The notes: generated from the letters alone by a model not told the origin. A stretch of DNA of 44,832 nt from Sphingomonas endophytica (GCF_001476895.1 NZ_LDTB01000016.1:1-44832); one strand, 5' to 3'; numbered from the stretch's first letter, positions 24,248 through 32,633 are shown. Numbers and translations are program-made.

Positions 24248-25432
24248 TCAGCGTTCCCGCTTGTTCGCCTGATGCTGCCGGTCGCGCAGTCGTTCCAGGT
24301 CGTCCTTGGCGGAAATGGTATCGACGGTGACCTCGACCGACAGGCCCGGCACCAGCAGGCGGCGCGTCTCCGGTGTCGCCTCCAGCGCGATCCGCACCGG
24401 TACGCGCTGCGTGATCTTGGTGAAATTGCCCGTCGCGTTCTGCGGCGGCAGCAGCGAGAATTGCGCGCCGGTGCCCGGCGAGAAGCTCTCGACCCGGCCC
24501 TTCAGCGTCAGCCCCTCCAGCGCGTCGACCTTGATCTCGGCGGGTTGCCCGATGCGCATCAACGCCAGCTGCGTCTCCTTGAAGTTCGCGACGATATAGA
24601 GCTTGTCCATCGGGACGAGCGACATCAGCCGCGTGCCGGTGGCGGCATATTGGCCGACCTGCACCGTCTTGTCGCCGACACGTCCGTCGATCGCGGCACG
24701 GATCAGCGTCGCGCCGACATCGACCTGCGCCGCGCTCTGCTGCGCGCGCGCCGCCTGCGCCTGCGCCAGACCCTGCTTCACCTGCATCTCCAGCGCGGCG
24801 ACGCGACGCTGCTGCATCGCCACCGCCGCTTCCTGCGCGCGGACGTTCTGCGCGGATTGCTGCGCGGTCACCTCCAGCTGCGCGAGCTGCTGGCGGCTCT
24901 CCGCGCCCGACGCGGCCAGCGGGCGATAACGGCGGACCTCGGCGGCGTCGTGCGCGGCCTTGTCGCGCGCGGCGGCCAGCTGCGCGCGCGCCTGTTCGAT
25001 CGCGGCATATTGCTCGCTCACCTGCGCGCGCCCGGCGTCGGCCTGTGCCTCGGCGACCGCGATCTGCGCATTGGCCTGCGCGGCCTGCGCATTGGAGGTG
25101 CGCGGATCGATGCGGACCAGCGGTTGCCCGGCGCGCACGTCCTGATTGTCGGTCACATAGACCTGATCGACATAGCCGGCGACGCGCGGGGCGACCGTGA
25201 CCATGTCGGCGCGGACGGTCGCGTCGTTGGTGTCCTGCCGGTACTGGCCATGCGTCTTGTAGCCGACATACCAGATGACCAGCGCCGCGATCACCGCCGC
25301 CGCCACGACCAGCAGGATCGCCTTGGCGCGCCCGCTCAGCGCGCGGCGCGGCGCGGCGGGCGCGTCGCCTTCGGTCGCGGCGGCCTCTTCCGCGGCGCGA
25401 TCGTCGTTCGAATGTGCAGCCTCTTGCGCCAT
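24248..25432 (-). CDS. emrA: Periplasmic adaptor of EmrAB-type efflux pump (HlyD family)
   Basis: The 394-residue protein has a cytosolic start of about 38 residues, one membrane helix (AILLVVAAAVIAALVIWYVG), a lipoyl/beta-barrel region (TVAPRVAGYVDQVYVTDNQDV, LIRAAIDGRVGDKTVQVGQY) and a long Ala/Gln-rich coiled coil at about 110-225. This is the EmrA layout, bridging EmrB to the outer-membrane factor. I use the ATG at 25432 (MAQEAAHSN); a start 21 codons upstream would overlap the CGGAC-N5-GTCCG region. It is the first gene of the operon emrA-emrB-OMF. Confidence 0.92.
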   Translation of the reverse strand: MAQEAAHSNDDRAAEEAAATEGDAPAAPRRALSGRAKAILLVVAAAVIAALVIWYVGYKTHGQYRQDTNDATVRADMVTVAPRVAGYVDQVYVTDNQDVRAGQPLVRIDPRTSNAQAAQANAQIAVAEAQADAGRAQVSEQYAAIEQARAQLAAARDKAAHDAAEVRRYRPLAASGAESRQQLAQLEVTAQQSAQNVRAQEAAVAMQQRRVAALEMQVKQGLAQAQAARAQQSAAQVDVGATLIRAAIDGRVGDKTVQVGQYAATGTRLMSLVPMDKLYIVANFKETQLALMRIGQPAEIKVDALEGLTLKGRVESFSPGTGAQFSLLPPQNATGNFTKITQRVPVRIALEATPETRRLLVPGLSVEVTVDTISAKDDLERLRDRQHQANKRER

Positions 25433-25488
25433 GTATCCGGTCCAGCAACGGTGAAGCGCCCGCGGGTGCGCCGCGAGTCGGATGAAAG

Positions 25489-25503
25489 CGGACATATCGT
25501 CCG
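25489..25503. promoter_or_regulatory. Inverted repeat upstream of emrA, candidate TetR operator
   Basis: CGGAC-ATATC-GTCCG forms perfect 5-base arms, centred about 64 bases before the emrA start. It overlaps a poor -10-like GATATG that is 17 bases from TTGCGG on the minus strand. Position and symmetry fit a repressor site; the TetR protein at 20659 is the obvious local candidate. Confidence 0.45.
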
Positions 25504-25573
25504 GTTAGGGCGCGCCCGCAAGTGCGGCAGTGCAACATACCTATCCAAAACCGGATCATGCGCGATTCCGCTG

Positions 25574-25597
25574 GGCGGTACTGGTTGCAGGCGGTAC
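25574..25597. promoter_or_regulatory. Direct repeats upstream of the GntR gene
   Basis: GGCGGTAC occurs at 25574-25581 and 25590-25597, 16 bases apart and about 50-74 bases before the GTG of the GntR regulator. A 16-base offset is not a full number of helical turns, so this could be chance. It is noted as a possible autoregulatory site. Confidence 0.25.
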
Positions 25598-25647
25598 GTT
25601 CCGCGAGGTGCCGGCCGTGCCGTCGGTGATGAGGGGAGCAGTCGGCG

Positions 25648-26349
25648 GTGCAGCAGACGTTCGGTCGCAATCTGACCTATGGGCTTCACGAGGTGCTGGG
25701 CCGCGCGATCGTGGTCGGCGACTATGCCGACCGCCCGTTCCCGAACGAGGCCGATATCGTTCGCGAACATGGCGTCAGCCGCTCGGTCACGCGTGAGGCG
25801 GTGAAGATGCTGGCGGTCAAGGGACTGCTGGGCGCGCGGCCCAAGCAGGGCACGTTCGTCCGTCCCGAAGAGGCGTGGAACCTGCTCGATCCCGACGTGC
25901 TGCGCTGGCTGCTGGAGCGGGAGGCGTCGCTCGACCTGCTGCGTCATTTCAACGAGCTGCGCATCGGGGTGGAGCCGGAGGCGGCGGCGCTGGCGGCCCG
26001 TGGCGCCAGCGCGGCGCAGCAGGCGGCGATCTCCGCCGGGCTGGCGCGTATGGAAGCGGCGGAACGCGGAGCGGACGATACGCTGGATGCCGACATCGCC
26101 TTTCACGTCGCGGTGTTGCGCGCATCGAACAATCCGTTCTTCGTCCAGTTCCGCGACATGGTGAGCACCGCGCTGCGCACCTCGATCCGCTTCACCAACA
26201 AGATGTCCGGCCGCACCGCCAATATCGCCGAACATCGCGCGGTTCGCGATGCGATCGTCGCAGGCGATGCGGCGGCCGCGCATGCCACGATGCGCGCGCT
26301 GATCGTCAACGTGCTGGACGTGATCGAGGCGGGGCCGGCCGCGGCCTGA
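25648..26349 (+). CDS. GntR family regulator, FadR subfamily with FCD domain
   Basis: The 233-residue regulator has an N-terminal winged helix (FPNEADIVREHGVSRSVTREAVKMLAVKGLLGARPKQGTFV, of which the SRSVTREA part is the recognition helix). A C-terminal all-helical FCD domain has the metal-site pattern DADIAFHVAVLRASNN and EHRAVRDAI. FadR-like proteins sense sugar acids, fatty acyl-CoA or similar carboxylates. No catabolic genes lie next to it, so its target is probably elsewhere. A GTG start is used; no better ATG exists. It is divergent from emrA and convergent with the ABC permease gene. Confidence 0.88.
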   Translation: MQQTFGRNLTYGLHEVLGRAIVVGDYADRPFPNEADIVREHGVSRSVTREAVKMLAVKGLLGARPKQGTFVRPEEAWNLLDPDVLRWLLEREASLDLLRHFNELRIGVEPEAAALAARGASAAQQAAISAGLARMEAAERGADDTLDADIAFHVAVLRASNNPFFVQFRDMVSTALRTSIRFTNKMSGRTANIAEHRAVRDAIVAGDAAAAHATMRALIVNVLDVIEAGPAAA

Positions 26350-26367
26350 CGACGGTCGCCGCTACCC

Positions 26368-28857
26368 TCAAAGCGTTCGCAGCATCCGCGCCGGCCGCGC
26401 GCGCAACGCCGGCACGCTGCCGGCCACCCCGATGCCCAGCGTCAGGAGGCTGGCGATGCCCAGCGTCCAGGCGACCCGCGCCCAGTCGGGCAGGAAGGCG
26501 ATGTCGAACACGCGCGTCACCGCATACCAGCCCGCCGCGCTCCCCGCCGCCAGCGCGACCATCGACAACAGCGCCGCGAGCAGCGCATATTCGATCGCCT
26601 GCGCCGCCAGCACCTGCCGCCCGCTGCCCCCCAGCAGTTTCAGCACCACCGCGTCGTAGCGGCGCGCGCGTCCCGAGGCGGCGACCGCGCCGATCAGCAC
26701 CGCCAGCCCGGCCAGCACGGTCACGGCGGCGGCGACGCGTACCGCCAGCGCGATCTGCCCCAGCAGCGCGCCGATCTGCCCGATGACGTCGCCGGTACGG
26801 ATCAGTGTGACCGAGGGCAGCGCCGCCGCGACCGAGCGCGCGAGCGCCGCATCGCGGGCGGCGGGTGCGTAGATGCTGGCCAGCAGGCTGTGCGGTGCTT
26901 CCTCGATATAGCCCGGCGAGAAGACGATCGCGAAGTTGAGCCCCAGCCCCTGCCAGTCGATCTTGCGCAGCGCCGCGATCCGCGCCGGTACGTCGACCCC
27001 CAGCACCGACACGGTGATCGGGTCACCGATCCTCAGCCCCAGCGCCTGCGCGGCGCGATCCTCGATCGAGACGAGCGGCGGGCCGCGATAATCGGCTGGC
27101 CACCAGCGGCCGGCGACGACCTGATTGCGCGGCGGGACCGTTGCCGACCAGGTGAGGGTGCGGTCGCCGCGCAACACCCAGGCGTCGGCGGGCAGCGTCT
27201 TGAGTTGCGTGACCGGCACGCCCTTGATCGCGACGATCGCGCCGCGCAGCGACGGCACCGCCTCGATCGTCGCGCGCGGTGCCGCGCGGCGGACGGCGGC
27301 GCGGAACGTCGCGGCCTCGTCGGCCGGCACGTCGGCCGCGAAGAAGCGCGGCGCGCGCGACGGTGCGCTGCCGGCGAGTTCGCGCGACAGGCTGGAGTCG
27401 ATCACCGCCAGCGCGACGAACAGCGAGAAGCCCAGTCCCAGCGCCACCACCAGCCGGTCGGTCGCCGCGCCCGGCCGGTGCAGGTTGGCGAGCGCGAGTC
27501 GCGGCAAGGCGCTACGCGGACGCGGCAGGCGCGCGAGCAGCCGCCGCAGCGCGATCCCCACCAGCCACAACAGCACGACCAGCCCCGCCACCGCCGCGAC
27601 GAACCCGAGCGCAAGCGACGGGTCGCTCGCCGACAGCACCGCCAGCGCGATCAGCAGCGCGAGGATCAGCGCCATCGCCGCCAGCACCCGCCACGACGGC
27701 CGCCCGCGATCGGCCAGCGCATCGCGCAGCAGCGTCGCCGCCGGCACGCGCCGCGCCTGCGCCAGCGCGGGCAGCGCGAAGAGCAGCGCGACCAGCACGC
27801 CCAGCGCGGCGGCGGTCAGCAGCGGCAGCGGATACAGCGCGAGGCGCGGCGCGATCGGCAGCGCGCTGCTGCCGACGCGCATCACGATCCACGGCACCGC
27901 CGCGCCCAGCGCGAGGCCGGGCAGCATCCCCGCGGCCCCGACCAGGCCCAGCTCGATCAGGAACAGCCGCGCGATCAGCGTCGATCGCGCGCCCAGCACC
28001 TTCAGCGTCGCGATCATCTTCGTGCGCGCGGCCAGATAGGCGGAAACGCCGCTGCCGACACCGACCCCGGCGATCGCCAGCGCCGCCAGCCCGACCAGCA
28101 GCAGGAACTGCCCGAGCGTCGCGATCCCGCCCCGCACGCCGCGCGCCGCATTGTCGGTGGTACGCGCGGTCCAGCCCGCGCCATCGAAGCGGGCGGTCAA
28201 CCGCTTGCCGATGCCGGCGGCGGCGTCCGCGCGCGGCAACGCGATACGATAGCCGCTGCGATACAGGCTGCCGGGCTGGAGCAGCCCGCTGGCGTCCAGC
28301 CCCTTCATGTCGACCAGCACCGGCGCGCCCAGCGCGAACCCGGCGCCCAGCCGGTCCGGCTCCTCGGCGATCAGCCCGATGACGCGGAACGGCGTCGTGC
28401 CCAGCCGGATCGTCCCGCCGACGCGCACGCCCAGCCGCTCGGCGAGCACCGGCGCGATCGCCGCCTGCCGCCCATGCGGCCGTGCGGCGAGTGCGCCGGG
28501 GGCGAGGCGGACGCGCCCGACCAGCGGCCAGCGATCGTCGACGCCGCGCAACTCGACCAACGCGCTGTCCGTACCGGCGTGCGCCATCGCGCGCAGCGAC
28601 ACCACCTCCGCGACCGGTCCCTGCGCGGCGAAGGCGGCGCGTTCCTCCACGGTGGCGCGGCGTTGCGACACCACCATCTCCAGATCCCCGCCCAGGATGC
28701 TGCGTCCCTGTGCATCCAGTGCGGCAAGCATCGCCGACGACAGGCTGCCGATCCCGGCCAGCGCGGCGGTGCCCAGGAACAGGCACATCGCCAGCAACGC
28801 CAGCCCGCGCCCGCCCCGTCGCAGGTCGCGCAGCGCGAGGCGGAGCGCGCCGCTCAC
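26368..28857 (-). CDS. ybbP: FtsX-like ABC transporter permease (YbbP type)
   Basis: The 829-residue membrane protein has one helix near the start (LALLAMCLFLGTAALAGIG), a large periplasmic part, then two FtsX domains. Each FtsX domain has three to four helices (around residues 250-390 and 710-829), with further helices at about 405-460. This is the ten-helix YbbP architecture. The GTG start overlaps the ATPase stop (GTGA), so the two are made together. In E. coli ybbA-ybbP is likewise divergent from tesA; the transported substrate is unresolved, with lysophospholipid or lipoprotein-related roles suggested by the family. Confidence 0.9.
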   Translation of the reverse strand: MSGALRLALRDLRRGGRGLALLAMCLFLGTAALAGIGSLSSAMLAALDAQGRSILGGDLEMVVSQRRATVEERAAFAAQGPVAEVVSLRAMAHAGTDSALVELRGVDDRWPLVGRVRLAPGALAARPHGRQAAIAPVLAERLGVRVGGTIRLGTTPFRVIGLIAEEPDRLGAGFALGAPVLVDMKGLDASGLLQPGSLYRSGYRIALPRADAAAGIGKRLTARFDGAGWTARTTDNAARGVRGGIATLGQFLLLVGLAALAIAGVGVGSGVSAYLAARTKMIATLKVLGARSTLIARLFLIELGLVGAAGMLPGLALGAAVPWIVMRVGSSALPIAPRLALYPLPLLTAAALGVLVALLFALPALAQARRVPAATLLRDALADRGRPSWRVLAAMALILALLIALAVLSASDPSLALGFVAAVAGLVVLLWLVGIALRRLLARLPRPRSALPRLALANLHRPGAATDRLVVALGLGFSLFVALAVIDSSLSRELAGSAPSRAPRFFAADVPADEAATFRAAVRRAAPRATIEAVPSLRGAIVAIKGVPVTQLKTLPADAWVLRGDRTLTWSATVPPRNQVVAGRWWPADYRGPPLVSIEDRAAQALGLRIGDPITVSVLGVDVPARIAALRKIDWQGLGLNFAIVFSPGYIEEAPHSLLASIYAPAARDAALARSVAAALPSVTLIRTGDVIGQIGALLGQIALAVRVAAAVTVLAGLAVLIGAVAASGRARRYDAVVLKLLGGSGRQVLAAQAIEYALLAALLSMVALAAGSAAGWYAVTRVFDIAFLPDWARVAWTLGIASLLTLGIGVAGSVPALRARPARMLRTL

Positions 28858-29561
28858 GCCGCGCGGCGATCGGCGACGATGCGCCCGTCGGCCAGTTCGA
28901 CCACCCGCGTGCACCGGGCGGCCAGCGCCGGGTCGTGCGTGATGACCAGCATCGTCGTCCCCGCCTCGACCGCGCGCGCGAACAGCAGGTCCATGATCGC
29001 CGCGCCCGTCGCGGTATCGAGATTGCCGGTCGGTTCGTCCGCGAACAGCAGGGCGGGGCGCCCGACCAGCGCGCGCGCGATCGCGACGCGCTGCTGCTCG
29101 CCGCCTGACAGTTGCGCGGGATAGTGATCGACGCGCGCCGCCAGCCCGACCGCCGCCAGCTCCGCCTGCGCGCGCTCGAACGGGTCGGGCGCACCCGCCA
29201 GTTCCAGCGGTACCGCGACATTCTCCAGCGCGGTCATCGTCGGCAGCAGGTGGAAGGCCTGTAGCACGATTCCGATCCGCCCGCGCCGCGCGACCGCCAG
29301 CGCATCCTCGTCCAGCGTCGTGAAATCCAGTCCGGTGACGCGCACCTCGCCACCGGTCGGGCGCTCCAGGCCCGCCAGCACCGCCATCAGCGACGACTTG
29401 CCCGATCCCGACGCGCCGAGCAGCGCCACCGTCTCGCCGGTCGCGACGGTCAGGTCGATGCCGTGCAGGATCTCGACCCGCGCGGGGGGACGGCCGAGCG
29501 CGAGGCGCACGTTGCGCGCCTGGATCGGCGCGCTATCTGAAGGGGATGGAAAGCCGGTCAC
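28854..29561 (-). CDS. ybbA: ABC transporter ATP-binding protein (YbbA type)
   Basis: The 235-residue ATPase has Walker A GASGSGKSS, Q-loop VLQAFHLLP, signature LSGGEQQRVAIARAL, Walker B LLFADEPTGNLD and the switch His in VITHDPA. It belongs to the LolD/MacB/YbbA group that drives FtsX-type permeases. The start is a GTG at 29561; the family's first beta strand (IQARNVRLAL) begins about 12 residues later. The coding region overlaps the divergent tesA gene by 16 bases if both starts are right, which would put each promoter inside the other gene. Confidence 0.9.
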   Translation of the reverse strand: MTGFPSPSDSAPIQARNVRLALGRPPARVEILHGIDLTVATGETVALLGASGSGKSSLMAVLAGLERPTGGEVRVTGLDFTTLDEDALAVARRGRIGIVLQAFHLLPTMTALENVAVPLELAGAPDPFERAQAELAAVGLAARVDHYPAQLSGGEQQRVAIARALVGRPALLFADEPTGNLDTATGAAIMDLLFARAVEAGTTMLVITHDPALAARCTRVVELADGRIVADRRAA

Positions 29562-30214
29562 GATCGCGTCGATACGGAGGGTGGTGGTGGCTTGTCCATC
29601 CGATCCTGCTGATGTTGCTGGCCCCAGTCCTGGCGGCACCGGCGGCGGCCGCGCCGCGTGCGCCGCTGATATGGGCGTTCGGCGACAGTTTGACGGCAGG
29701 CTACGGGGTGCCCCCCGCGCAGGGCTTCACCGCGCAATTGCAGGCGGAGTTGCGGAGGCGGGGCGTGGCCGCGACGGTCCGCAACGGCGGGGTCGCCGGC
29801 GACACGGCGGCGCAGGGCCGTGCCCGGCTGCGCTGGGGATTGCGCGGGCTGGGGCGGGCGCCCGATCTGGTGATCGTCGAGCTCGGTGCGAACGACATGC
29901 TGCGCGGGCTGCCCGCCGGACAGGCGCAGGCGAACCTCGACCGCATCCTGACCGAGCTGCGCGCACGCCGCATTCCGGTGCTGCTCGCCGGGATGCGCGC
30001 CGCGCCGAACATGGGCGCGGATTACGCGCGCGCGTTCGAGGGCATGTATCCCGCGCTCGCACGCAAGTATCGCGTGCCGCTGTACCCGTTCTTCCTCGAC
30101 GGCGTGGCCGGGCGGCGCGAACTGATCCAGCCGGACGGCCTGCATCCGAACGCGCGCGGTGTCGCGATCATCGTGCGGCGAATCGCCCCGGCGGTGCAGC
30201 GCGCGCTCGAATAG
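29546..30214 (+). CDS. tesA: Periplasmic SGNH esterase/lysophospholipase TesA
   Basis: The 222-residue product has a signal peptide (basic RSRSRRYGG, then a hydrophobic stretch ending APAAAA) and the SGNH-hydrolase blocks: block I FGDSLTAGYG (nucleophile Ser), block II NGGVAGDT, block III GANDMLRG and block V DGLHPN (catalytic Asp and His). TesA cleaves thioesters, lysophospholipids and aryl esters in the periplasm. The ATG at 29546 gives a complete signal peptide; a later ATG at 29612 would remove its basic part. It is divergent from ybbA, the same order as in E. coli. Confidence 0.9.
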   Translation: MESRSRSRRYGGWWWLVHPILLMLLAPVLAAPAAAAPRAPLIWAFGDSLTAGYGVPPAQGFTAQLQAELRRRGVAATVRNGGVAGDTAAQGRARLRWGLRGLGRAPDLVIVELGANDMLRGLPAGQAQANLDRILTELRARRIPVLLAGMRAAPNMGADYARAFEGMYPALARKYRVPLYPFFLDGVAGRRELIQPDGLHPNARGVAIIVRRIAPAVQRALE

Positions 30215-30267
30215 CGATGGATCGTCAGGCGTCGGTGCGGGTTGGGTCAGGGCAAGGAGACCCGATC

Positions 30268-30378
30268 ATGATGACCGACCCCGACAAGCGCGACACCGAC
30301 GACGAACAGGCCGCCGCAATGGAAGAGGCGCAGGAGGAAGCCGCCGAAGAGCGCGAGGACGAAGGCGGCTATCAGTAA
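30268..30378 (+). CDS. Small acidic protein, unknown function
   Basis: A 36-residue reading frame, MMTDPDKRDTDDEQ followed by a Glu/Ala-rich stretch and ending EGGYQ. About 17 of 36 residues are Asp or Glu. A good AAGGAG (30254-30259) lies 8 bases before the ATG. The composition differs from the Arg-rich spurious frames of this DNA, which supports a real gene. Similar tiny acidic proteins exist in sphingomonads, but I know no function. It may share the tesA transcript, 53 bases downstream. Confidence 0.6.
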   Translation: MMTDPDKRDTDDEQAAAMEEAQEEAAEEREDEGGYQ

Positions 30379-30402
30379 GACTGCGCGCCTGCCCGACCTT
30401 CC

Positions 30403-30480
30403 CCGTCATTGCGAGCGCAGCGAAGCAATCCAGAGCCGGACCAGGCTCCCTGGATTGTCTGGCTACGCTCGCGATGATGG
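30403..30480. repeat. Inverted repeat, CGTCATTGCGAGCG family (diverged copy)
   Basis: The left arm, CGTCATTGCGAGCGCAGCGA from 30404, and a partly diverged right arm (CTGGATTGTCTGGCTACGCT, from about 30449) flank a short spacer. It fills the gap between the acidic ORF and the convergent mobA stop. A perfect copy of the family is at 43644-43720. Confidence 0.75.
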
Positions 30481-31011
30481 CTACTGACCGCGTACCAGCC
30501 GCGCGAGATCCTCGGGCGTGTTGACGTTCGACAGCGTGATGCCCGGCAGGACGGGCGTCGCGCCCACCGACGTCGCCCAGCGCCGGATCGCGCGCGGCCC
30601 GTCGGACAGCAGATGCGTCAGCAGCGGCGTCGCAAGCCGTGTCGGCCAAAGCCCGACCGTCGGGGCTTCGGCGGCATGCGCGGGTGCGGCCTGTCGCAAT
30701 GCGGGCACGATCGCCTCGGGCAGGAACGGTGTGTCGCAGGCGGTGGTCAGCACCGCGTCGAAACCATGATCCGCGGCATAGGCCAGCGCCCCCGCGATCC
30801 CGCCCAGCGGCCCCAGTCCCGCCACCGGCAGGTCGGGGATGCTCAGCACCGATCCATGGTCACGGCCCACGATCACGACCGTCGTGCAATACGGCGCAAG
30901 GCTGCGCGCGGCGTGATCGATCAGCGGCTCGCGATCCAGCAACGCCAGCGCCTTGTCGCTGCCGAAGCGGGTCGCGCTACCGCCCGCCAGCACGGCGCCC
31001 AGAATGTTCAT
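30481..31011 (-). CDS. mobA: Molybdenum cofactor guanylyltransferase
   Basis: MobA transfers GMP from GTP to molybdopterin to form the guanine dinucleotide cofactor used by DMSO-reductase-family enzymes. The 176-residue product has the nucleotidyltransferase signature LAGGSATRFGSDKALALLDR at the N-terminus, GPLGGIAGAL and ACDTPFLP (metal-binding Asp). The C-terminal NVNTPEDLARL is typical of MobA. The ATG at 31011 places the signature right at the start, as usual. A hairpin lies 22 bases upstream, between a 28-codon ORF and mobA. No other molybdenum cofactor gene is in the window. Confidence 0.9.
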   Translation of the reverse strand: MNILGAVLAGGSATRFGSDKALALLDREPLIDHAARSLAPYCTTVVIVGRDHGSVLSIPDLPVAGLGPLGGIAGALAYAADHGFDAVLTTACDTPFLPEAIVPALRQAAPAHAAEAPTVGLWPTRLATPLLTHLLSDGPRAIRRWATSVGATPVLPGITLSNVNTPEDLARLVRGQ

Positions 31012-31032
31012 GAAGCTCGGGAGACGGCCTGG

Positions 31033-31054
31033 CCGCCCCTCGTCAGAGGGGCGG
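31033..31054 (-). terminator. Strong GC hairpin between the 28-codon ORF and mobA
   Basis: CCGCCCCTC (31033-31041) and GAGGGGCGG (31046-31054) make a perfect 9-base stem with a 4-base loop, 12 bases after the stop of the small ORF and 22 before mobA. No U tract follows on the minus strand. It may end the small transcript or attenuate read-through into mobA. Confidence 0.5.
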
Positions 31055-31066
31055 TCTGCCGATGCG

Positions 31067-31153
31067 TCAGAGCGTGGTGAACACCACGCCGACCACCAGC
31101 GCCTGAGCCGCCAGAACCAGCGCGGTGCTGGCAGCGGTTTCGAACATACGCAT
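31067..31153 (-). CDS. 28-residue single-helix membrane peptide
   Basis: The frame encodes MRMFETAASTALVLAAQALV and ends VGVVFTTL. It is a short polar start and one hydrophobic helix long enough to span the membrane. GGAGA lies 8 bases before the ATG. A 6-base-pair hairpin (31170-31187) sits just upstream of that ribosome site, a promoter-like pair lies at 31204-31233, and a strong hairpin follows the stop. This full set of signals argues for a real gene. No function is known to me; toxin-like, oxidase-subunit-like or leader roles are all possible. Confidence 0.55.
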   Translation of the reverse strand: MRMFETAASTALVLAAQALVVGVVFTTL

Positions 31154-31169
31154 GGGGATAGTCTCCGAA

Positions 31170-31233
31170 TGCCGGGATGTACCGGCACGGAGGCAAATGC
31201 AATTTATTACCCTTTTCCGCAATAATCGAACAA
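31170..31233 (-). promoter_or_regulatory. Promoter and leader hairpin of the 28-codon ORF
   Basis: On the minus strand, TTGTTC (31233-31228) and TAATAA (31209-31204) are separated by 18 bases. The transcript would then contain TGCCGG-N6-CCGGCA (31187-31170), a perfect 6-base stem ending just before the GGAG ribosome site. The AT-rich -10 area stands out from the GC-rich surroundings. The hairpin could modulate translation of the small ORF. Confidence 0.45.
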
Positions 31234-31319
31234 CGCATTCGCACGTGCAGCATTTGCAATCGCGGTGTCAACGAAACGGAAAGCAACGACGATCCGGGCA
31301 CGCGCGACTCGCCCACGCC

Positions 31320-32633
31320 TCACCCGCCAAACACGCGATCGAAGATCGTGTCGACATGGCGATAGTGATACCCCAGGTCGAACTTTTCATCGATCTCGGC
31401 GGTCGACAGCGCCGCCGTCACCTCCGCGTCGCCCTTCAGCAATTCCTGCAACGACAGCGCGCCGTCCGATTCCCACACCTTCATCGCGTTGCGCTGCACC
31501 AGCCGATAGGCGTCCTCGCGGCTTACCCCCGCCTGCGTCAGCGCCAGCAGCACGCGCTGCGAATGGACGAGGCCGCCCATCCGGTCGAGATTCTTCTGCA
31601 TCCGCTCCGGATAGACCAGCAGCTTGTCGACCACCCCGGTCAGCCGCGCCAGCGCGAAGTCGAGCGTGATTGTCGCATCCGGCCCGATGTAGCGCTCGAC
31701 CGAAGAGTGGCTGATGTCGCGCTCGTGCCACAGCGCGACATTCTCCAGCGCCGGGGTGACATAGCCGCGCACCATGCGGGCCAGGCCGGTCAAATTCTCG
31801 GTCAGCACCGGGTTACGCTTGTGCGGCATCGCCGACGAGCCCTTCTGCCCGGGCGAGAAATATTCCTCCGCTTCCAGCACCTCGGTGCGCTGCAAGTGCC
31901 GTACCTCGGTCGCCAGCCGCTCGATCGAGCTGGCGATCACGCCCAGCGTCGCGAAGAACATCGCGTGCCGGTCACGCGGGATGACCTGCGTCGACACCGG
32001 CTCGATCGCCAGCCCCAGCTTGTCGGCGACATGCGCCTCGACGCGCGGATCGACGTTCGCGAACGTGCCGACCGCGCCGGAGATCGCGCAGGTCGCGATA
32101 TCCTCGCGCGCCATCGCCAACCGCGCGCGGTTGCGGCGGAACTCGGCATGGGCCTGCGCCAGCTTCAGCCCGAACGTCACCGGCTCGGCATGGATGCCAT
32201 GGCTGCGCCCGATCGTCGGGGTCAGCTTGTGCTCCTTGGCGCGGCGCTCCAGCACCTCCAGCAGCCGGTCGAGATCGGCCAGCAGGATGTCCGATGCGCG
32301 CGTCAACTGCACCGAGAGGGTGGTGTCGAGTACGTCCGACGACGTCATCCCCTGGTGCATGAAGCGCGCCTCGTCGCCGACCTGCTCGGCGACCCAGGTC
32401 AGGAACGCGATCACGTCATGCTTGGTGACGGCCTCGATCGCGTCGATCGCCGCAACGTCGATCGTCGGGTTGGTCGCCCACCAGCGCCACAATGCCTCCG
32501 CCGCGCTCTTCGGCACCACGCCCAGTTCGGCCAGCGCGTCGGTGGCATGCGCCTCGATCTCGAACCAGATGCGATAGCGCGCCTCCGGCTCCCAGATCGC
32601 GGCCATGTCGGGGCGGGAATAGCGGGGGATCAT
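31320..32633 (-). CDS. purB: Adenylosuccinate lyase
   Basis: PurB acts twice in purine synthesis, releasing fumarate from SAICAR and from adenylosuccinate. The 437-residue product has all fumarase/aspartase superfamily signatures: RFMHQGMTSSDVLDTTLS (region 1), TIGRSHGIHAEPVTFG (region 2, catalytic His) and GSSAMPHKRNPVLTEN (region 3, flexible catalytic Ser loop). Length and sequence match the bacterial short PurB of the Bacillus/alphaproteobacterial type. The ATG at 32633 gives the usual MIPRYSRPDM start. Confidence 0.96.
   Translation of the reverse strand: MIPRYSRPDMAAIWEPEARYRIWFEIEAHATDALAELGVVPKSAAEALWRWWATNPTIDVAAIDAIEAVTKHDVIAFLTWVAEQVGDEARFMHQGMTSSDVLDTTLSVQLTRASDILLADLDRLLEVLERRAKEHKLTPTIGRSHGIHAEPVTFGLKLAQAHAEFRRNRARLAMAREDIATCAISGAVGTFANVDPRVEAHVADKLGLAIEPVSTQVIPRDRHAMFFATLGVIASSIERLATEVRHLQRTEVLEAEEYFSPGQKGSSAMPHKRNPVLTENLTGLARMVRGYVTPALENVALWHERDISHSSVERYIGPDATITLDFALARLTGVVDKLLVYPERMQKNLDRMGGLVHSQRVLLALTQAGVSREDAYRLVQRNAMKVWESDGALSLQELLKGDAEVTAALSTAEIDEKFDLGYHYRHVDTIFDRVFGG

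Noticed and set aside
24246..25670. Upstream extension of the emrB frame, giving a 1002-residue protein
   Set aside because: The extra part is an out-of-register reading of emrA; EmrB family length and the GTG at 24245 fit a separate gene.
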